From the NCBI GenBank assembly GCA_963793275.1, contig CAWBZL010000003.1, forward strand, positions 1,364,001 to 1,428,000: a stretch of 64,000 nucleotides of DNA, in the 5' to 3' direction. The position numbers and the translations under genes were made by a program. The stretch comes from Marinirhabdus sp963793275. GTDB taxonomy: Bacteria; Bacteroidota; Bacteroidia; Flavobacteriales; Flavobacteriaceae. Under the pieces are notes generated by a model that was given only the letters and a program-made list of their open reading frames with translations, was not told the origin of the DNA and ran no database searches. Shown piece by piece: positions 44,260 through 53,826 of this stretch; position 1 is the first letter of the stretch; the number at the start of each line of letters is the position of its first letter.

Positions 44260-45449
44260 AGCACACTCTCAATCCCCTTTTTCATTGCTTCTGCACGAGT
44301 TCTTACATCTGCCTCGCTCCAGCCAATTTTTACTAAAGATGAAATGGTACGCCCCATCCAGGCATCCCCTTTGCTGAAATCTGTTGTATTTAAATCCTGC
44401 ATTTGTGCTTTTACTTCCGAAGAAAGGGTTCCTAAACTTTTAAGATTACGAAGATGTTCCCAGCCATTTATATAATGCCAGTTGTTTTTAAACCAATAAA
44501 AGCAAACATCTACCGAAGCTGCAGCTAAAGCTTTATGAGCTTTTTCGGCTAATTCCTGAGTTGGTAAAAAGAAATTGACAAAGCTGTAATTTTCAACCCC
44601 GCCTTCAGGAACACGTCTAAAAGTAACACCGTCAATAGTAGAAAGTACTTCTCGCATAATGGTATAGTTGCGTTCCTGCATTTTAAGAATGCCGTCCAGT
44701 TTATCCAATTGTGCTAAGCCTACAGCGGCATTTAGTTCAGAAATTCTGAAATTATACCCTAAAAAAGGGTGTGTTTCTGCACCACGATCTTTTCCTACGT
44801 GATCGTGACCGTGATCCTGGTAATGGTCTGCATGTAATTTGTATTTCTCAGAATTGGTGATAATTCCGCCACCCTCTCCACAAGTGATCGTCTTCACATA
44901 ATCGAATGAAAAGCAGCCCAGATCTCCATAGCTTCCTAATGGTTTTCCTTCGTAAGAACCACCAATAGCCTGACAGGCATCTTCCAGTAACAATAAGTTA
45001 TGTTTGTCACAAATAGCTTTTAAAGCTCCTAAATCTGCCATAGAGCCACACATATGTACCGGCATTACACACTTTGTTTTTGGAGTAATTGCCGCTTCCA
45101 CTGCAGCGGGATCCAGGGTTAGGGTATCGTCAATGTTTACTAAAATTGGAACTGCGCCCAACATCATTATGCTTTCAAAACTAGCTACAAATGTGAACGT
45201 AGGCATAATTACTTCATCCCCGGCTCCTATTCCTGCTGCTGCAAGGGCAACAGTTAACGCAGACGTACCGCTGGAAACCAACTGACAGTGTTCGCTTTGC
45301 ATACGTTTGGCAAAGGCAGTTTCAAACTCTTTTGCTTTCCAGTGGTTATTTCGCATTCCGTCAAAACCGTAGCGCATGAGCACTCCGGTTTCCAGTACAT
45401 CATTCACTTGTTTACGCTCTTCGGCACCAAATATTTCAAATCCAGGCAT
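44256..45449 (-). CDS. DegT/DnrJ/EryC1/StrS-family PLP-dependent aminotransferase
   Basis: 397 residues. PLP-binding Lys is in SFDYVKTITCGEGGGIITN (about 185-203); other family marks are QLVSSGTSALTVALAAAG, DEVIMPTFTFVASFE, LLLEDACQAIGG and FLGYNFRISELNAAVGLAQLD. These enzymes transaminate nucleotide-linked or free keto-sugars for polysaccharide or antibiotic synthesis. Neighbouring sugar genes are absent in this window, so the substrate is open. An insert with NWHYINGWEHLRNLKSLG in the C-terminal half is worth noting. It is a single gene; the stop shares the tetranucleotide ttaa with ribB. Confidence 0.88.
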   Translation of the reverse strand: MPGFEIFGAEERKQVNDVLETGVLMRYGFDGMRNNHWKAKEFETAFAKRMQSEHCQLVSSGTSALTVALAAAGIGAGDEVIMPTFTFVASFESIMMLGAVPILVNIDDTLTLDPAAVEAAITPKTKCVMPVHMCGSMADLGALKAICDKHNLLLLEDACQAIGGSYEGKPLGSYGDLGCFSFDYVKTITCGEGGGIITNSEKYKLHADHYQDHGHDHVGKDRGAETHPFLGYNFRISELNAAVGLAQLDKLDGILKMQERNYTIMREVLSTIDGVTFRRVPEGGVENYSFVNFFLPTQELAEKAHKALAAASVDVCFYWFKNNWHYINGWEHLRNLKSLGTLSSEVKAQMQDLNTTDFSKGDAWMGRTISSLVKIGWSEADVRTRAEAMKKGIESVL

Positions 45450-45550
45450 ATATTCTTACATTTCAAATTAATACTTTCCAAATCCCAACAAAAAGAGATG
45501 GTCTTTATAACAGATACGTGCAAAGATACTGGTTGCGTTGGAGAGTTTAC

Positions 45551-45578
45551 AAATTCAAAGTTCAAAATCTAGAGAATT
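45551..45578. repeat. Degenerate heptamer array after the 45.6 kb lipoprotein gene
   Basis: Four 7-base units read aaattca, aagttca, aaatcta, gagaatt. On the coding (minus) strand the phase gives TAGATTT, TGAACTT and TGAATTT. The array starts 3 bases after the stop codon of the gene ending at 45582. Confidence 0.5.
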
Positions 45579-45581
45579 ATT

Positions 45582-46328
45582 TTACTCCTCATTCAATAAA
45601 GTAACCTCCACTTGTTCATTTTCAATTTTAGAAAGTAAGTTTAATTGGTTTTGCTGAAATAAGGAATCTAAATCAGTAAGCGGAGTTTCAAGGCTTTCTG
45701 GCTTGTAATTATTGTAATCTACAAACCTTATATTTTCTACAATTCTAGGATTATACGCTTCTCTGAATCTTACACCACCCCCATTAACTGCATAATTATA
45801 CGCCAAATATCCAACAAAAAAATTCTCCTTGTTGATCCAGTACACAAAGTTATCTTCATAATCGGAACCACCACCTTCTTCGGTAAAGGTTACACCAATT
45901 TCATAATATTCCTTGCCTTTAATTGTTGCCTCCCCCAATAACTCTTTTTTTGCAGCGGACGCATTTAATCCATAAGGTAGTTGCGCAAAATAATGCACCG
46001 AGTTTACATTTTCGGCATAATTACGAGCTATGCTATCCCCTACTATATGTAATGAGTCGTTTATATATCTGGCAAATTGGTTATTAGAAAGTACATCCCG
46101 CACATTGCCCGTAGAATCTATAAAATTTCTTTCATATTGAAATTGGTTTCCTTTACGAACACTTTTGTACTTCATTTTTCTAAAAATAAATTGTATTTCG
46201 GCAAAATCGCAATTGCCGTTACAGGAAGCTTCTATGGCTTTATCTATAATTTCGTTGGCAGTGAGGGGTTCTTTTTGCTCACAAGAGAATAAAACTAGGG
46301 TCAGGAATAAAATGGAAATGGTTTTCAT
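45582..46328 (-). CDS. Lipoprotein of the DUF6503-like type
   Basis: 248 residues from ATG 46328; six residues upstream are in frame but precede the leader. Lipoprotein signal MKTISILFLTLVLFSC. The body is beta-rich: FAEIQFIFRKMKYKSVRKGNQFQYERNF, YAENVNSVHYFAQLPYGLN, YYEIGVTFTEEGGGSDYEDNFVYWIN and IRFVDYNNYKPE. The pattern resembles outer-membrane lipoprotein carrier-like (LolA/DUF6503) domains of Bacteroidota. The family call is a pattern match from memory. Function unknown. It is divergent from the M23 peptidase gene with a compact shared promoter region. Confidence 0.7.
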   Translation of the reverse strand: MKTISILFLTLVLFSCEQKEPLTANEIIDKAIEASCNGNCDFAEIQFIFRKMKYKSVRKGNQFQYERNFIDSTGNVRDVLSNNQFARYINDSLHIVGDSIARNYAENVNSVHYFAQLPYGLNASAAKKELLGEATIKGKEYYEIGVTFTEEGGGSDYEDNFVYWINKENFFVGYLAYNYAVNGGGVRFREAYNPRIVENIRFVDYNNYKPESLETPLTDLDSLFQQNQLNLLSKIENEQVEVTLLNEE

Positions 46329-46343
46329 ACGTTGTATTTGTAA

Positions 46344-46373
46344 CAAATATAGCTATTAGATCACTTATATTTG
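46344..46373. promoter_or_regulatory. Divergent promoter region with a TATATTTG -7 element on each strand
   Basis: TATATTTG occurs on the minus strand at 46351-46344 (15 bases before the lipoprotein ATG) and on the plus strand at 46366-46373 (21 bases before the peptidase ATG). Both fit TAnnTTTG exactly. A palindrome tatttgt-a-acaaata lies at 46335-46349. No good -33 TTTG is seen for either. Confidence 0.5.
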
Positions 46374-46394
46374 GTAAACCTTTCAGAAGACATC

Positions 46395-47363
46395 ATGATA
46401 AAGAAACTAGTTTTTTTGGTAGTAGCGAGTTGTATCTCAACAGCTGTTCTTGCACAAAATGAAAGAAATATTCTTGCGCTTACGAAGCTTCAGGATTATT
46501 ACAATGTTGCAGCTAACGATTCAATTCACGGAATGCTATCGGAAAGTTTTCAGCAAAAAGTGAGTGTTTCGGCAATGAATCAGTTGCTAAGTACATTTCA
46601 GAAAAACTTCGGAAATTTCACCTCTTTTACTTTTGTTGAAAGTCAGAACGACAGAGATACGTTTCTGGGCAACTTTGAAAACGGACAACAAAACATTGGT
46701 ATCTATGTTAACGAAGAAAACGAAATAGCCGGGCTACTCTTTAAGCCTGTTGAAAATACCAATCCCGCAAAGTTTGAAAGAAATACCACCAACTTGCGCC
46801 TTCCTTTTGATGGCGAATGGTTAACCTTTTGGGGAGGAACGGATAAAAGACAAAATTATCACGTAAATACACGAGTGCAAAGCGGTGCATTCGACTTTGT
46901 AAAACTTGGAAAAAACAATCGATCTTATCAAAGAAGTGGCACCAGAAACGAAGACTATTACGCCTTTGGCGAGCCCTTGTTCGCAGTTTGTGATGCCGAA
47001 GTGTATGAAATACAAACAGGAGTGGAAGACAACAGACCATCCATTATGAACCCCTCACAACCCTTAGGAAATAGTGTGATGCTCAAAACAGCCAACGGTG
47101 AGTACATTGTATATGCTCACCTCGAATATGCTACGGTAGCTGTAAAAGCAGGAGATAAGGTTACCAAAGGTCAATATTTAGGTAATTGTGGCAACTCCGG
47201 CAATTCCAGTGAGGCACATTTGCATTTGCACATCCAGGACGGTCCTAATTTTATGACTGCCGCCGGTGCGCGCTGCTTTTTTGAAGAAGTGCTCGTTAAC
47301 GGTGAAGTAAAAACAGACTACAGCCCGGTAAAGTATGATAGGATTTCGGTACCGAAAAATTAA
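46395..47363 (+). CDS. M23-family (LytM-type) metallopeptidase
   Basis: 322 residues from ATG 46395; an in-frame TTG 24 bases earlier precedes the leader. Signal peptide MIKKLVFLVVASCISTAVLAQ. An N-terminal DUF3887-like region (about 25-120, LQDYYNVAANDSIHGMLSESFQ) is followed by the LytM domain: RQNYHVNTRVQSGAFDF supplies the first His and Asp, YAHLEYATVAVKAGDKVTKGQYLG the turn, and SSEAHLHLHIQDG the H-x-H ligands. These enzymes cut peptidoglycan cross-bridges in the periplasm or activate other hydrolases. All zinc ligands are present, so activity is likely. Confidence 0.88.
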   Translation: MIKKLVFLVVASCISTAVLAQNERNILALTKLQDYYNVAANDSIHGMLSESFQQKVSVSAMNQLLSTFQKNFGNFTSFTFVESQNDRDTFLGNFENGQQNIGIYVNEENEIAGLLFKPVENTNPAKFERNTTNLRLPFDGEWLTFWGGTDKRQNYHVNTRVQSGAFDFVKLGKNNRSYQRSGTRNEDYYAFGEPLFAVCDAEVYEIQTGVEDNRPSIMNPSQPLGNSVMLKTANGEYIVYAHLEYATVAVKAGDKVTKGQYLGNCGNSGNSSEAHLHLHIQDGPNFMTAAGARCFFEEVLVNGEVKTDYSPVKYDRISVPKN

Positions 47364-47458
47364 AAGTTTATACGAGGTATTATTTCATGATCTACTGCTG
47401 CTACAATGGAACTACCTAAATTTAAACATTCCTTAAGTACTTGGTACATCTAAAATCG

Positions 47459-47466
47459 TACTTTTG
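47459..47466 (+). promoter_or_regulatory. Possible -7 element for smpB
   Basis: tacttttg fits TAnnTTTG but lies only 7 bases before the ATG at 47474, implying an almost leaderless transcript; the -33 match is poor. Confidence 0.3.
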
Positions 47467-47473
47467 CAATTCT

Positions 47474-47941
47474 ATGAGTGTTCAGAAAAACGTTAAAATA
47501 AAAAATAAGAAAGCGAAATTTACCTATGAGCTGTTGGATACCTTTACGGCGGGAATTGTTTTGGCGGGTACCGAAATTAAAGCCATCCGTGAGGGAAAGG
47601 CCAGTATTGCCGAAAGTTTCTGCGAATTTAATGAGCACGGTGAATTGTTTGTGATAAATATGACGGTACAGGAATATTCTCACGCCACACACTTTAACCA
47701 CAATCCAAAAAGCGAACGCAAACTACTTCTCAATAAAAACGAACTAAAAAAACTGGAAAAAGAAGTTCGTAATAGTGGATTAACTATTGTACCGCTGTTA
47801 CTTTTTACGAACGACAGAGGGTTGGCAAAATTAAAGATCTCGCTCGCCAAAGGTAAAAAGCAATTCGACAAACGGGAAGCTATCAAAGACAGGGATAGCA
47901 AACGAAACCTCAGCCGGATCAAGAAAGCGTTTAATAATTAA
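47474..47941 (+). CDS. smpB: SsrA-binding protein SmpB
   Basis: 155 residues from ATG 47474, in line with the family; the in-frame upstream start at 47441 would add 11 residues of non-family sequence. Motifs: NKKAKFTYELLDTFTAGIVLAGTEIKAIREGKASI, NMTVQEYSHATHFNHNPKSERKLLLN and the C-terminal KGKKQFDKREAIKDRD tail that enters the decoding site. SmpB binds tmRNA and carries it to stalled ribosomes. The tmRNA gene itself is not in this window. Single gene. Confidence 0.95.
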   Translation: MSVQKNVKIKNKKAKFTYELLDTFTAGIVLAGTEIKAIREGKASIAESFCEFNEHGELFVINMTVQEYSHATHFNHNPKSERKLLLNKNELKKLEKEVRNSGLTIVPLLLFTNDRGLAKLKISLAKGKKQFDKREAIKDRDSKRNLSRIKKAFNN

Positions 47942-47999
47942 AGAATAAAAATATTGGTAACACTTTCCATAAAATTGCGTCTATTTTAAAAACCTCTTT

Positions 48000-50477
48000 A
48001 TGAATAAAGCTTTACCCCTCCTCTTTTTTTTCTTCTCCATTATTGCACAAGCGCAAATAGTTGGTAAAATAACCGATACCAATGATGAACCTCTTGCTTT
48101 TGTAAATATTTATCTGGAAGGCAGCTATGTTGGTACCACCTCTAATGATGATGGTAATTACGAATTAACTATAAATGAAACGGGCGATTATACCATTGTG
48201 TATCAGTTTTTGGGCTTTAAAACGGTAACTAAAAAGGTAACCATTTCTTCTTTTCCGTATATTCTGAATGTGTCTTTAGCTGAAGAATCTGTAAGCTTGG
48301 ATGAAGTAGTCATCAATACTTCCGAAGATCCCGCCTATAGAATTATTCGTGAAACTATTGCAAAACGTAAAATTAATCTGGATAAAATTTCAGAATACAA
48401 AGCAGATTTTTACTCACGCGGACTCTGGCGTGTAGAAGATCTCCCTGAAAAAATTCTTGGGCAGGAAGTAGGCGATCTGGACGGACAACTGGATTCTACC
48501 AGAACCGGAATAATTTATCTTTCCGAAACCATCAGTGAAATTGCATTTAAAAAACCGGACAATTTCAAAGAAAAAATAATCGCCAGTAAAGTTAGTGGAA
48601 ACGATAATGGCTTCAGCTTTAATAGTGCTCAGGATGCAGATTTTTCATTTTACGAAAATACGACAGATATAAATGCAGCCATTGTTTCACCTATTGGCGC
48701 CAATGCTCTTTCCTACTATGATTACAAATTGGATGGCGTATTTTATGAAGGTTCTAAACTAATCAATAAAATAAAAGTCACCCCCAAACGTCCTAAAGAC
48801 AGGGTTTGGGAAGGCATTGTATATATTGTTGAAGACGCCTGGCAGCTCTATGGAGTAGAACTTACCACCACCGGAGCGGCGATCCAGGTTCCTATGGTCA
48901 CTCAATTACTCTTTAAACAAAGTTTTAAGTATGATCCCGATAATGATTTCTGGGTTAAGCGCTCACAAACGATCGATTTTGGATTTAGTTTCTTGGGTTT
49001 TAAAGGCGACGGAACTTTCATTGCTGTGTATAGTAATTATGATTTTAAACCAGAGTTCGAGAAAAAATCCTTCACCAATGAAGTTCTTACTTTTGAAGCC
49101 GAAGCCAATAAAAAAGACAGCCTTTTTTGGAAAGGAACCCGTCCGGTTCCACTAACCGATGAAGAGTTAAACGATTATATAAAAAAAGACAGTATCCAGA
49201 CACTTAGAAAATCTGAAACCTATTTAGACTCTATTGATAGAGTAAATAATAAATTTAAAATTCTGGATCCAATTACAGGCTACAGCTATAAAAATAGTTA
49301 CGATAAATGGCAATTAAGTTACACAGGACCGTTTCCTAAAATAAACTTCAATACCGTGCAGGGATGGAACGGTGGCGCAGGACTTTCTTATTTTAGCTGG
49401 AAAGATGACAACCGGACCAATTGGTTTTCGGCAAATTTGAATGCTAATTATGGAATTGCTGAAGATAAACTACGGTTTGTGGGAAGTGTAACACGAAATT
49501 TTAACCGTACCAACCGCTTGCGATTAGGTTTGTACGGTGGTAGCAGGGTGCAGCAATTTAATGGTGCGCAACCCATTTCAGAATTGGTAAATAGTGTATC
49601 CTCGCTATTTTTTGAACGGAATTATATGAAAGTGTACGACCTCTCTTTCGCAGGAGCAACCTATAGCCAGGAATTATTCAACGGGCTGCGGTTGTTTACC
49701 AATTTTAGCTATCAGGAACGGAAACCGCTTTTTAATACTACCGATTATGTAACCATACCTAATGACGATGTGGACTATACCTCTAACAATCCGTTAGACG
49801 ATCAGGATTTTGATACTGCCGGTATATTGAAACATTCTATTTTTAAGAGCACCGTGACCGCTAATATTACATTTGGTCAAAAATACATGACCTATCCAGA
49901 CGGGAAATATAATGTAGGAAGTGAAAAATATCCTACCCTATCGGTAACTTTTGAAAACGGCTTGGGTGGTTCTATAGACGGGTATGATTACAGCCAAGTA
50001 AGTGCCCGCCTTTTTCAGCGTGTAACTACCGGAAATAAAGGGGAGTTTGTGTATAATCTAAAAGGAGGTACGTTTTTTAACGGAGATGACATTAGCTTTG
50101 TAGATTACCAACATTTTAATGGAAACCAGACACGTATAGGAACCTCCGGAAGTTATACAAACGTATTTAATCTATTACCGTACTATAAGTTAAGCACCAA
50201 CCAGCATTATTTTGAAGGCCATTTTGAACATGATTTTAAGGGATGGATTCTCGGTAAGATACCCGGAATTAATAGGTTAAACTTTAATCTGGTCGCCGGA
50301 GCACATATTCTGAGCATTGACGGCACAAAACCGTACCAGGAACTTTCCGTAGGGATTGATAATCTGGGTTGGGGAAAGTTCAGGTTTCTTAGGTTAGATT
50401 ATGTACGGTCGTACTTTAATGGTGGAAGTGACGGAGCGTTTGTTTTTGGGTTGAAATTTTTGAATTTTATTGATTAA
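48000..50477 (+). CDS. DUF5686 outer-membrane protein with carboxypeptidase-regulatory-like N-terminal domain
   Basis: 825 residues. Signal peptide MNKALPLLFFFFSIIAQAQ. A CarboxypepD_reg-like domain (about 20-100) opens with IVGKITDTNDEPLAFVNIYLEGSYVGTTSNDDGNYEL, as in TonB-dependent receptors. The DUF5686 body follows, with many amphipathic aromatic strands that look like a large barrel (FSANLNANYGIAEDKLRFVG, LRLGLYGGSRVQQF, FFERNYMKVYDLSFAG), and a terminal strand ending in FGLKFLNFID. There is no plug-like TonB box. It is probably a membrane-spanning transporter or assembly protein of unknown cargo. It is monocistronic. Confidence 0.85.
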   Translation: MNKALPLLFFFFSIIAQAQIVGKITDTNDEPLAFVNIYLEGSYVGTTSNDDGNYELTINETGDYTIVYQFLGFKTVTKKVTISSFPYILNVSLAEESVSLDEVVINTSEDPAYRIIRETIAKRKINLDKISEYKADFYSRGLWRVEDLPEKILGQEVGDLDGQLDSTRTGIIYLSETISEIAFKKPDNFKEKIIASKVSGNDNGFSFNSAQDADFSFYENTTDINAAIVSPIGANALSYYDYKLDGVFYEGSKLINKIKVTPKRPKDRVWEGIVYIVEDAWQLYGVELTTTGAAIQVPMVTQLLFKQSFKYDPDNDFWVKRSQTIDFGFSFLGFKGDGTFIAVYSNYDFKPEFEKKSFTNEVLTFEAEANKKDSLFWKGTRPVPLTDEELNDYIKKDSIQTLRKSETYLDSIDRVNNKFKILDPITGYSYKNSYDKWQLSYTGPFPKINFNTVQGWNGGAGLSYFSWKDDNRTNWFSANLNANYGIAEDKLRFVGSVTRNFNRTNRLRLGLYGGSRVQQFNGAQPISELVNSVSSLFFERNYMKVYDLSFAGATYSQELFNGLRLFTNFSYQERKPLFNTTDYVTIPNDDVDYTSNNPLDDQDFDTAGILKHSIFKSTVTANITFGQKYMTYPDGKYNVGSEKYPTLSVTFENGLGGSIDGYDYSQVSARLFQRVTTGNKGEFVYNLKGGTFFNGDDISFVDYQHFNGNQTRIGTSGSYTNVFNLLPYYKLSTNQHYFEGHFEHDFKGWILGKIPGINRLNFNLVAGAHILSIDGTKPYQELSVGIDNLGWGKFRFLRLDYVRSYFNGGSDGAFVFGLKFLNFID

Positions 50478-50584
50478 GGTCTTTCGGCAAATCTTACAAA
50501 AATTCAAATTTCAATTATATCCTTGAATAAAATAGCTGCATGATTCTGTTTTTTCTGAGGAATTGTATCGAAGCCCAAGTACAG

Positions 50585-51226
50585 CTAGTTTTTATCCTCC
50601 AACAAAGGCACAAACTTAAATTCTCCAAACTCTTCTTTTTCAAAATTAGTAGGAGATGTTCGGGTAAAAACCGTCATTATTTGCGCTTTGTCTCCTACAG
50701 GAATGACCAGTTTTGCCCCTACTTTTAATTGTGCCAACAAAGGTTTAGGCACGTATGGAGCCCCCGCAGTTACTATAATCCCGTCAAAGGGTGCGGCTTC
50801 CGGCAGGCCTTTGTAACCATCTCCAAAGATGAGTTTTTTAGGACGGTAGCCTAACTTTGGGAGAAACCGCTTAGTGATCTTAAACAATTCGTTTTGTCGT
50901 TCAATAGAATAAACCGTGCTGCCCATTTCCAGCAAAACAGCTGTCTGGTAGCCACTCCCTGTTCCTATCTCCAAAACAGTGGCGCCTTTTTTAATTTCAA
51001 GTAATTCAGTTTGTCTGGCAACCGTGTAGGGTTGGGAGATGGTTTGATCTGCCGCAATAGGAAACGCCTTGTCAACGTAGGCGTGCGCCAGAAAACTGGA
51101 ATCCATAAACAAATGCCTGGGGATTTTGTTAATAGCTGCCAACACTTCAGGGTTAACAATTCCCTTTTTTTGAAGTGTTTTTACCAACTTTTTACGCAGT
51201 CCCTGGTGTATAAAAGTGTCTTTCAT
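50585..51226 (-). CDS. pcm: Protein-L-isoaspartate O-methyltransferase
   Basis: 213 residues from ATG 51226 (a GTG six bases upstream is also in frame). SAM motif I is VLEIGTGSGYQTAVLLEMG (about 80-98). Upstream lies the family motif ADQTISQPYTVARQTELL, and later GDGYKGLPEAAPFDGIIVTAGAPYVP. It methylates isoaspartyl residues in damaged proteins to start their repair. The length and motifs are normal. It is transcribed away from the M1 peptidase gene. Confidence 0.93.
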   Translation of the reverse strand: MKDTFIHQGLRKKLVKTLQKKGIVNPEVLAAINKIPRHLFMDSSFLAHAYVDKAFPIAADQTISQPYTVARQTELLEIKKGATVLEIGTGSGYQTAVLLEMGSTVYSIERQNELFKITKRFLPKLGYRPKKLIFGDGYKGLPEAAPFDGIIVTAGAPYVPKPLLAQLKVGAKLVIPVGDKAQIMTVFTRTSPTNFEKEEFGEFKFVPLLEDKN

Positions 51227-51298
51227 TGTCACAAATTACGGAAACAAAAATACAACTCACAAGAACTGTTTTTCAATTTTATTTGACCTTGGTATGAC

Positions 51299-51329
51299 TT
51301 TGGCTTTATTCAAAATCTAAGTATCTTTC
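51299..51329 (+). promoter_or_regulatory. Promoter for the M1 metallopeptidase gene
   Basis: TTTG at 51299-51302, a 19-base spacer and TATCTTTC at 51322-51329 fit the Bacteroidota consensus except for the last base. The ATG is 19 bases downstream. Confidence 0.55.
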
Positions 51330-51348
51330 ACCTTAATTAATTATAGCC

Positions 51349-52971
51349 ATGAAACCATTTTTTCTTCTCATTTTTCTACTAAGTTTTAGCGTAAGTAGGT
51401 CACAGGAATTTACACGTGCCGACACCCTTCGTGGCAGCATAACACCGGAACGTGCCTGGTGGGACGTATTGAATTACGACCTGGATGTAACCGTTTCTCC
51501 CGAGGAAAAATTTATAGAAGGAAGTACGGCGATAACTTATAAAGTGCTCGGTAAGCCAGACCGTATGCAGATAGATTTGCAAGAGCCTATGATAATCGAT
51601 AAAATTGTGCAGGATGGAAAGCAGCTTTCTTTTACTTCGGAAGGCGCCGCTCATTTTATTACCCTTCAGCAAAAACAGAAAAAAGGAGCACAGCAAACTA
51701 TTACAGTTTATTTTTCAGGAACACCACAGGAAGCAAGAAATGCACCCTGGGATGGCGGTTGGTCCTGGAAAAAGGACGACAATGGTAAGCACTTTATCGC
51801 TACCAGCAATCAGGGAATTGGTGCGAGTATCTGGTGGCCCAATAAAGACCACGCCTATGATGAACCAGACAATGGTGCCAATATTAGAATAACAGCTCCA
51901 AAAGGACTTACCTCCGTTGCCAATGGAAGAATGACAAAGGTTATTGAGGACAAAGAAACGACTACCTACGAGTGGAACGTTGTAAACCCCATTAATAACT
52001 ATGGAATTAATATAAATATTGGAGATTATGTGAACTTCAAAGAGAAGTACGAGGGTTTAAAAGGCGCTCTGGATATGGATTATTGGGTATTGCGGGATAA
52101 TCTGGAAAAGGCAAAAGAACAATTTAAACAAGCACCAAAAATGATGAAGGCGTTCGAGCATTGGTTTGGCCCCTACCCTTTTTATGAAGACAGTTTTAAA
52201 CTGGTAGAAGTTCCTTATTTAGGAATGGAGCACCAAAGCAGTGTTACCTACGGAAACAAATTTAAAAATGGCTATCTGGGACGCGATCTAAGTGGCACAG
52301 GCTGGGGATTGAAATTCGATTTTATTATTATCCACGAAGCAGGACACGAGTGGTTTGCCAACAATATCACCCACGTCGATGTAGCAGATATGTGGATTCA
52401 CGAAGGTTTTACCGCTTATTCTGAAGGATTATATGTAGACTATCATTTTGGCAAAGAAGCGGCAGTGGAGTATGTTATTGGCACAAGAAGAAGCATAAGA
52501 AACGACCGTCCTTTAATTGGCACCTATAACGTCCACAAAGAGGGAAGTAGTGATATGTATTATAAGGGAGCTAATATCCTGCACACGCTCCGCACCTGGA
52601 TAGACAACGATAAAAAATGGCGGAAGACCTTAACGGGCCTGAACAAAGATTTTTACCATCAAACTGTCACCAGCAATCAGGTAGAAAACTATATTGCTAA
52701 AAAAACCGATCTGGAATTAACCGCCTTTTGGGAACAGTATTTACGTACCACCAAAATTCCAAAATTAGTATATAAAATAAGCGGAAACACACTGGAATAT
52801 AAATATGAAAATATTGTAGAAGGCTTTGTGATGCCCCTACCAGTTTCCATAAACGGGGAAGAAAAACAGTTAAAACCTACAGCCGATTGGCAATATGAAA
52901 CAACTACTGGTCCTGTAAAAGAAGTTTCTGTTCAAAAGGATTTTTATATAGAAGTTGAAGAAGTAAATTAA
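51349..52971 (+). CDS. M1-family metallopeptidase (aminopeptidase), exported
   Basis: 540 residues. Signal peptide MKPFFLLIFLLSFSVSRSQ. The N-terminal beta domain (about 25-215) contains WWDVLNYDLDVTVSPEEK. The exopeptidase-type motif is LGMEHQSSVTYGN, and the zinc site is FIIIHEAGHEWFANN (near 330) with the third ligand Glu in ADMWIHEGFTAYSE. This subgroup lacks the large helical C-terminal domain, so it is shorter than classic PepN. It would release N-terminal amino acids in the periplasm or outside. Its stop overlaps that of mazG on the other strand by four bases. Confidence 0.9.
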   Translation: MKPFFLLIFLLSFSVSRSQEFTRADTLRGSITPERAWWDVLNYDLDVTVSPEEKFIEGSTAITYKVLGKPDRMQIDLQEPMIIDKIVQDGKQLSFTSEGAAHFITLQQKQKKGAQQTITVYFSGTPQEARNAPWDGGWSWKKDDNGKHFIATSNQGIGASIWWPNKDHAYDEPDNGANIRITAPKGLTSVANGRMTKVIEDKETTTYEWNVVNPINNYGININIGDYVNFKEKYEGLKGALDMDYWVLRDNLEKAKEQFKQAPKMMKAFEHWFGPYPFYEDSFKLVEVPYLGMEHQSSVTYGNKFKNGYLGRDLSGTGWGLKFDFIIIHEAGHEWFANNITHVDVADMWIHEGFTAYSEGLYVDYHFGKEAAVEYVIGTRRSIRNDRPLIGTYNVHKEGSSDMYYKGANILHTLRTWIDNDKKWRKTLTGLNKDFYHQTVTSNQVENYIAKKTDLELTAFWEQYLRTTKIPKLVYKISGNTLEYKYENIVEGFVMPLPVSINGEEKQLKPTADWQYETTTGPVKEVSVQKDFYIEVEEVN

Positions 52972-53750
52972 CCTTTCATATTTTTAGCTTCATTCCAATA
53001 TACATCCATTTCGGCAAGGGTCATATCGCGAAGTGCCTTTCCTTGCTCTTTTGCTTTCTGCTCTAAATACTGAAAGCGTCTAATAAACTTTTTATTGGTA
53101 CGCTCCAGAGCATTTTCGGGATCTATTTTTAGGAAACGCGCATAATTGATCATGGAGAACAATACATCGCCAAACTCCTGCTCCATTTTTTGTTGGTTGT
53201 TTTCTGAAACTTCGTGTTGCAGCTCGGCCAGTTCTTCCTGTAGTTTTTCAAAAACCTGTTGGGGCTCTTCCCAATCAAAGCCTACTCCAGCTACTTTATC
53301 CTGGATCCTATTTGCTTTTACTAAAGCTGGCAAGGACTTGGGAACGCCCTCGAGAACGCTTTTTTTTCCCTCTTTAAGTTTTAAATTCTCCCAGTTTCTC
53401 TTTACTTCTTCCTCATCGGCAACCTCAATATCTCCGTAAATATGCGGATGTCTTGAGATAAGTTTATCGCAAATTTCATTGGCAACATCGGCCATATCAA
53501 AATGATTGGTCTCACTGCCAATTTTGGCGTAAAATACAATGTGTAGGAGTAAGTCGCCTAATTCTTTTTTTACTTCCGTCAAGTCGTTTTCAAGAATGGC
53601 ATCGCCCAGTTCGTAGGTTTCCTCTATGGTTAAGTGCCGTAGGGTTTCCAAGGTTTGTTTTTTATCCCACGGACATTGCTCGCGAAGTTCGTCCATAATA
53701 GTAAGGAGACGGTCGTATGCGGCGAGTTGTTTTTTTCTTGAATTCATCAT
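52968..53750 (-). CDS. mazG: Nucleoside triphosphate pyrophosphohydrolase MazG
   Basis: 260 residues, with two MazG repeats. The first has CPWDKKQTLETLRHLTIEETYELGDAI with the E-E-x-x-E metal motif and KKELGDLLLHIVFYA; the second has EEPQQVFEKLQEELAELQHEV and EFGDVLFSMINYARFL. It hydrolyses nucleoside triphosphates to monophosphates, cleaning the pool of aberrant nucleotides. The MMNSRKK start offers two ATG codons three bases apart. It is convergent with the M1 peptidase gene. Confidence 0.94.
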   Translation of the reverse strand: MMNSRKKQLAAYDRLLTIMDELREQCPWDKKQTLETLRHLTIEETYELGDAILENDLTEVKKELGDLLLHIVFYAKIGSETNHFDMADVANEICDKLISRHPHIYGDIEVADEEEVKRNWENLKLKEGKKSVLEGVPKSLPALVKANRIQDKVAGVGFDWEEPQQVFEKLQEELAELQHEVSENNQQKMEQEFGDVLFSMINYARFLKIDPENALERTNKKFIRRFQYLEQKAKEQGKALRDMTLAEMDVYWNEAKNMKG

Positions 53751-53826
53751 AGCGTAAAAATAAAAAATTCATTTGCTACGGCGTAACAAATGAATTTCTA
53801 CTTATAAATATGTTATAAACGAATTG

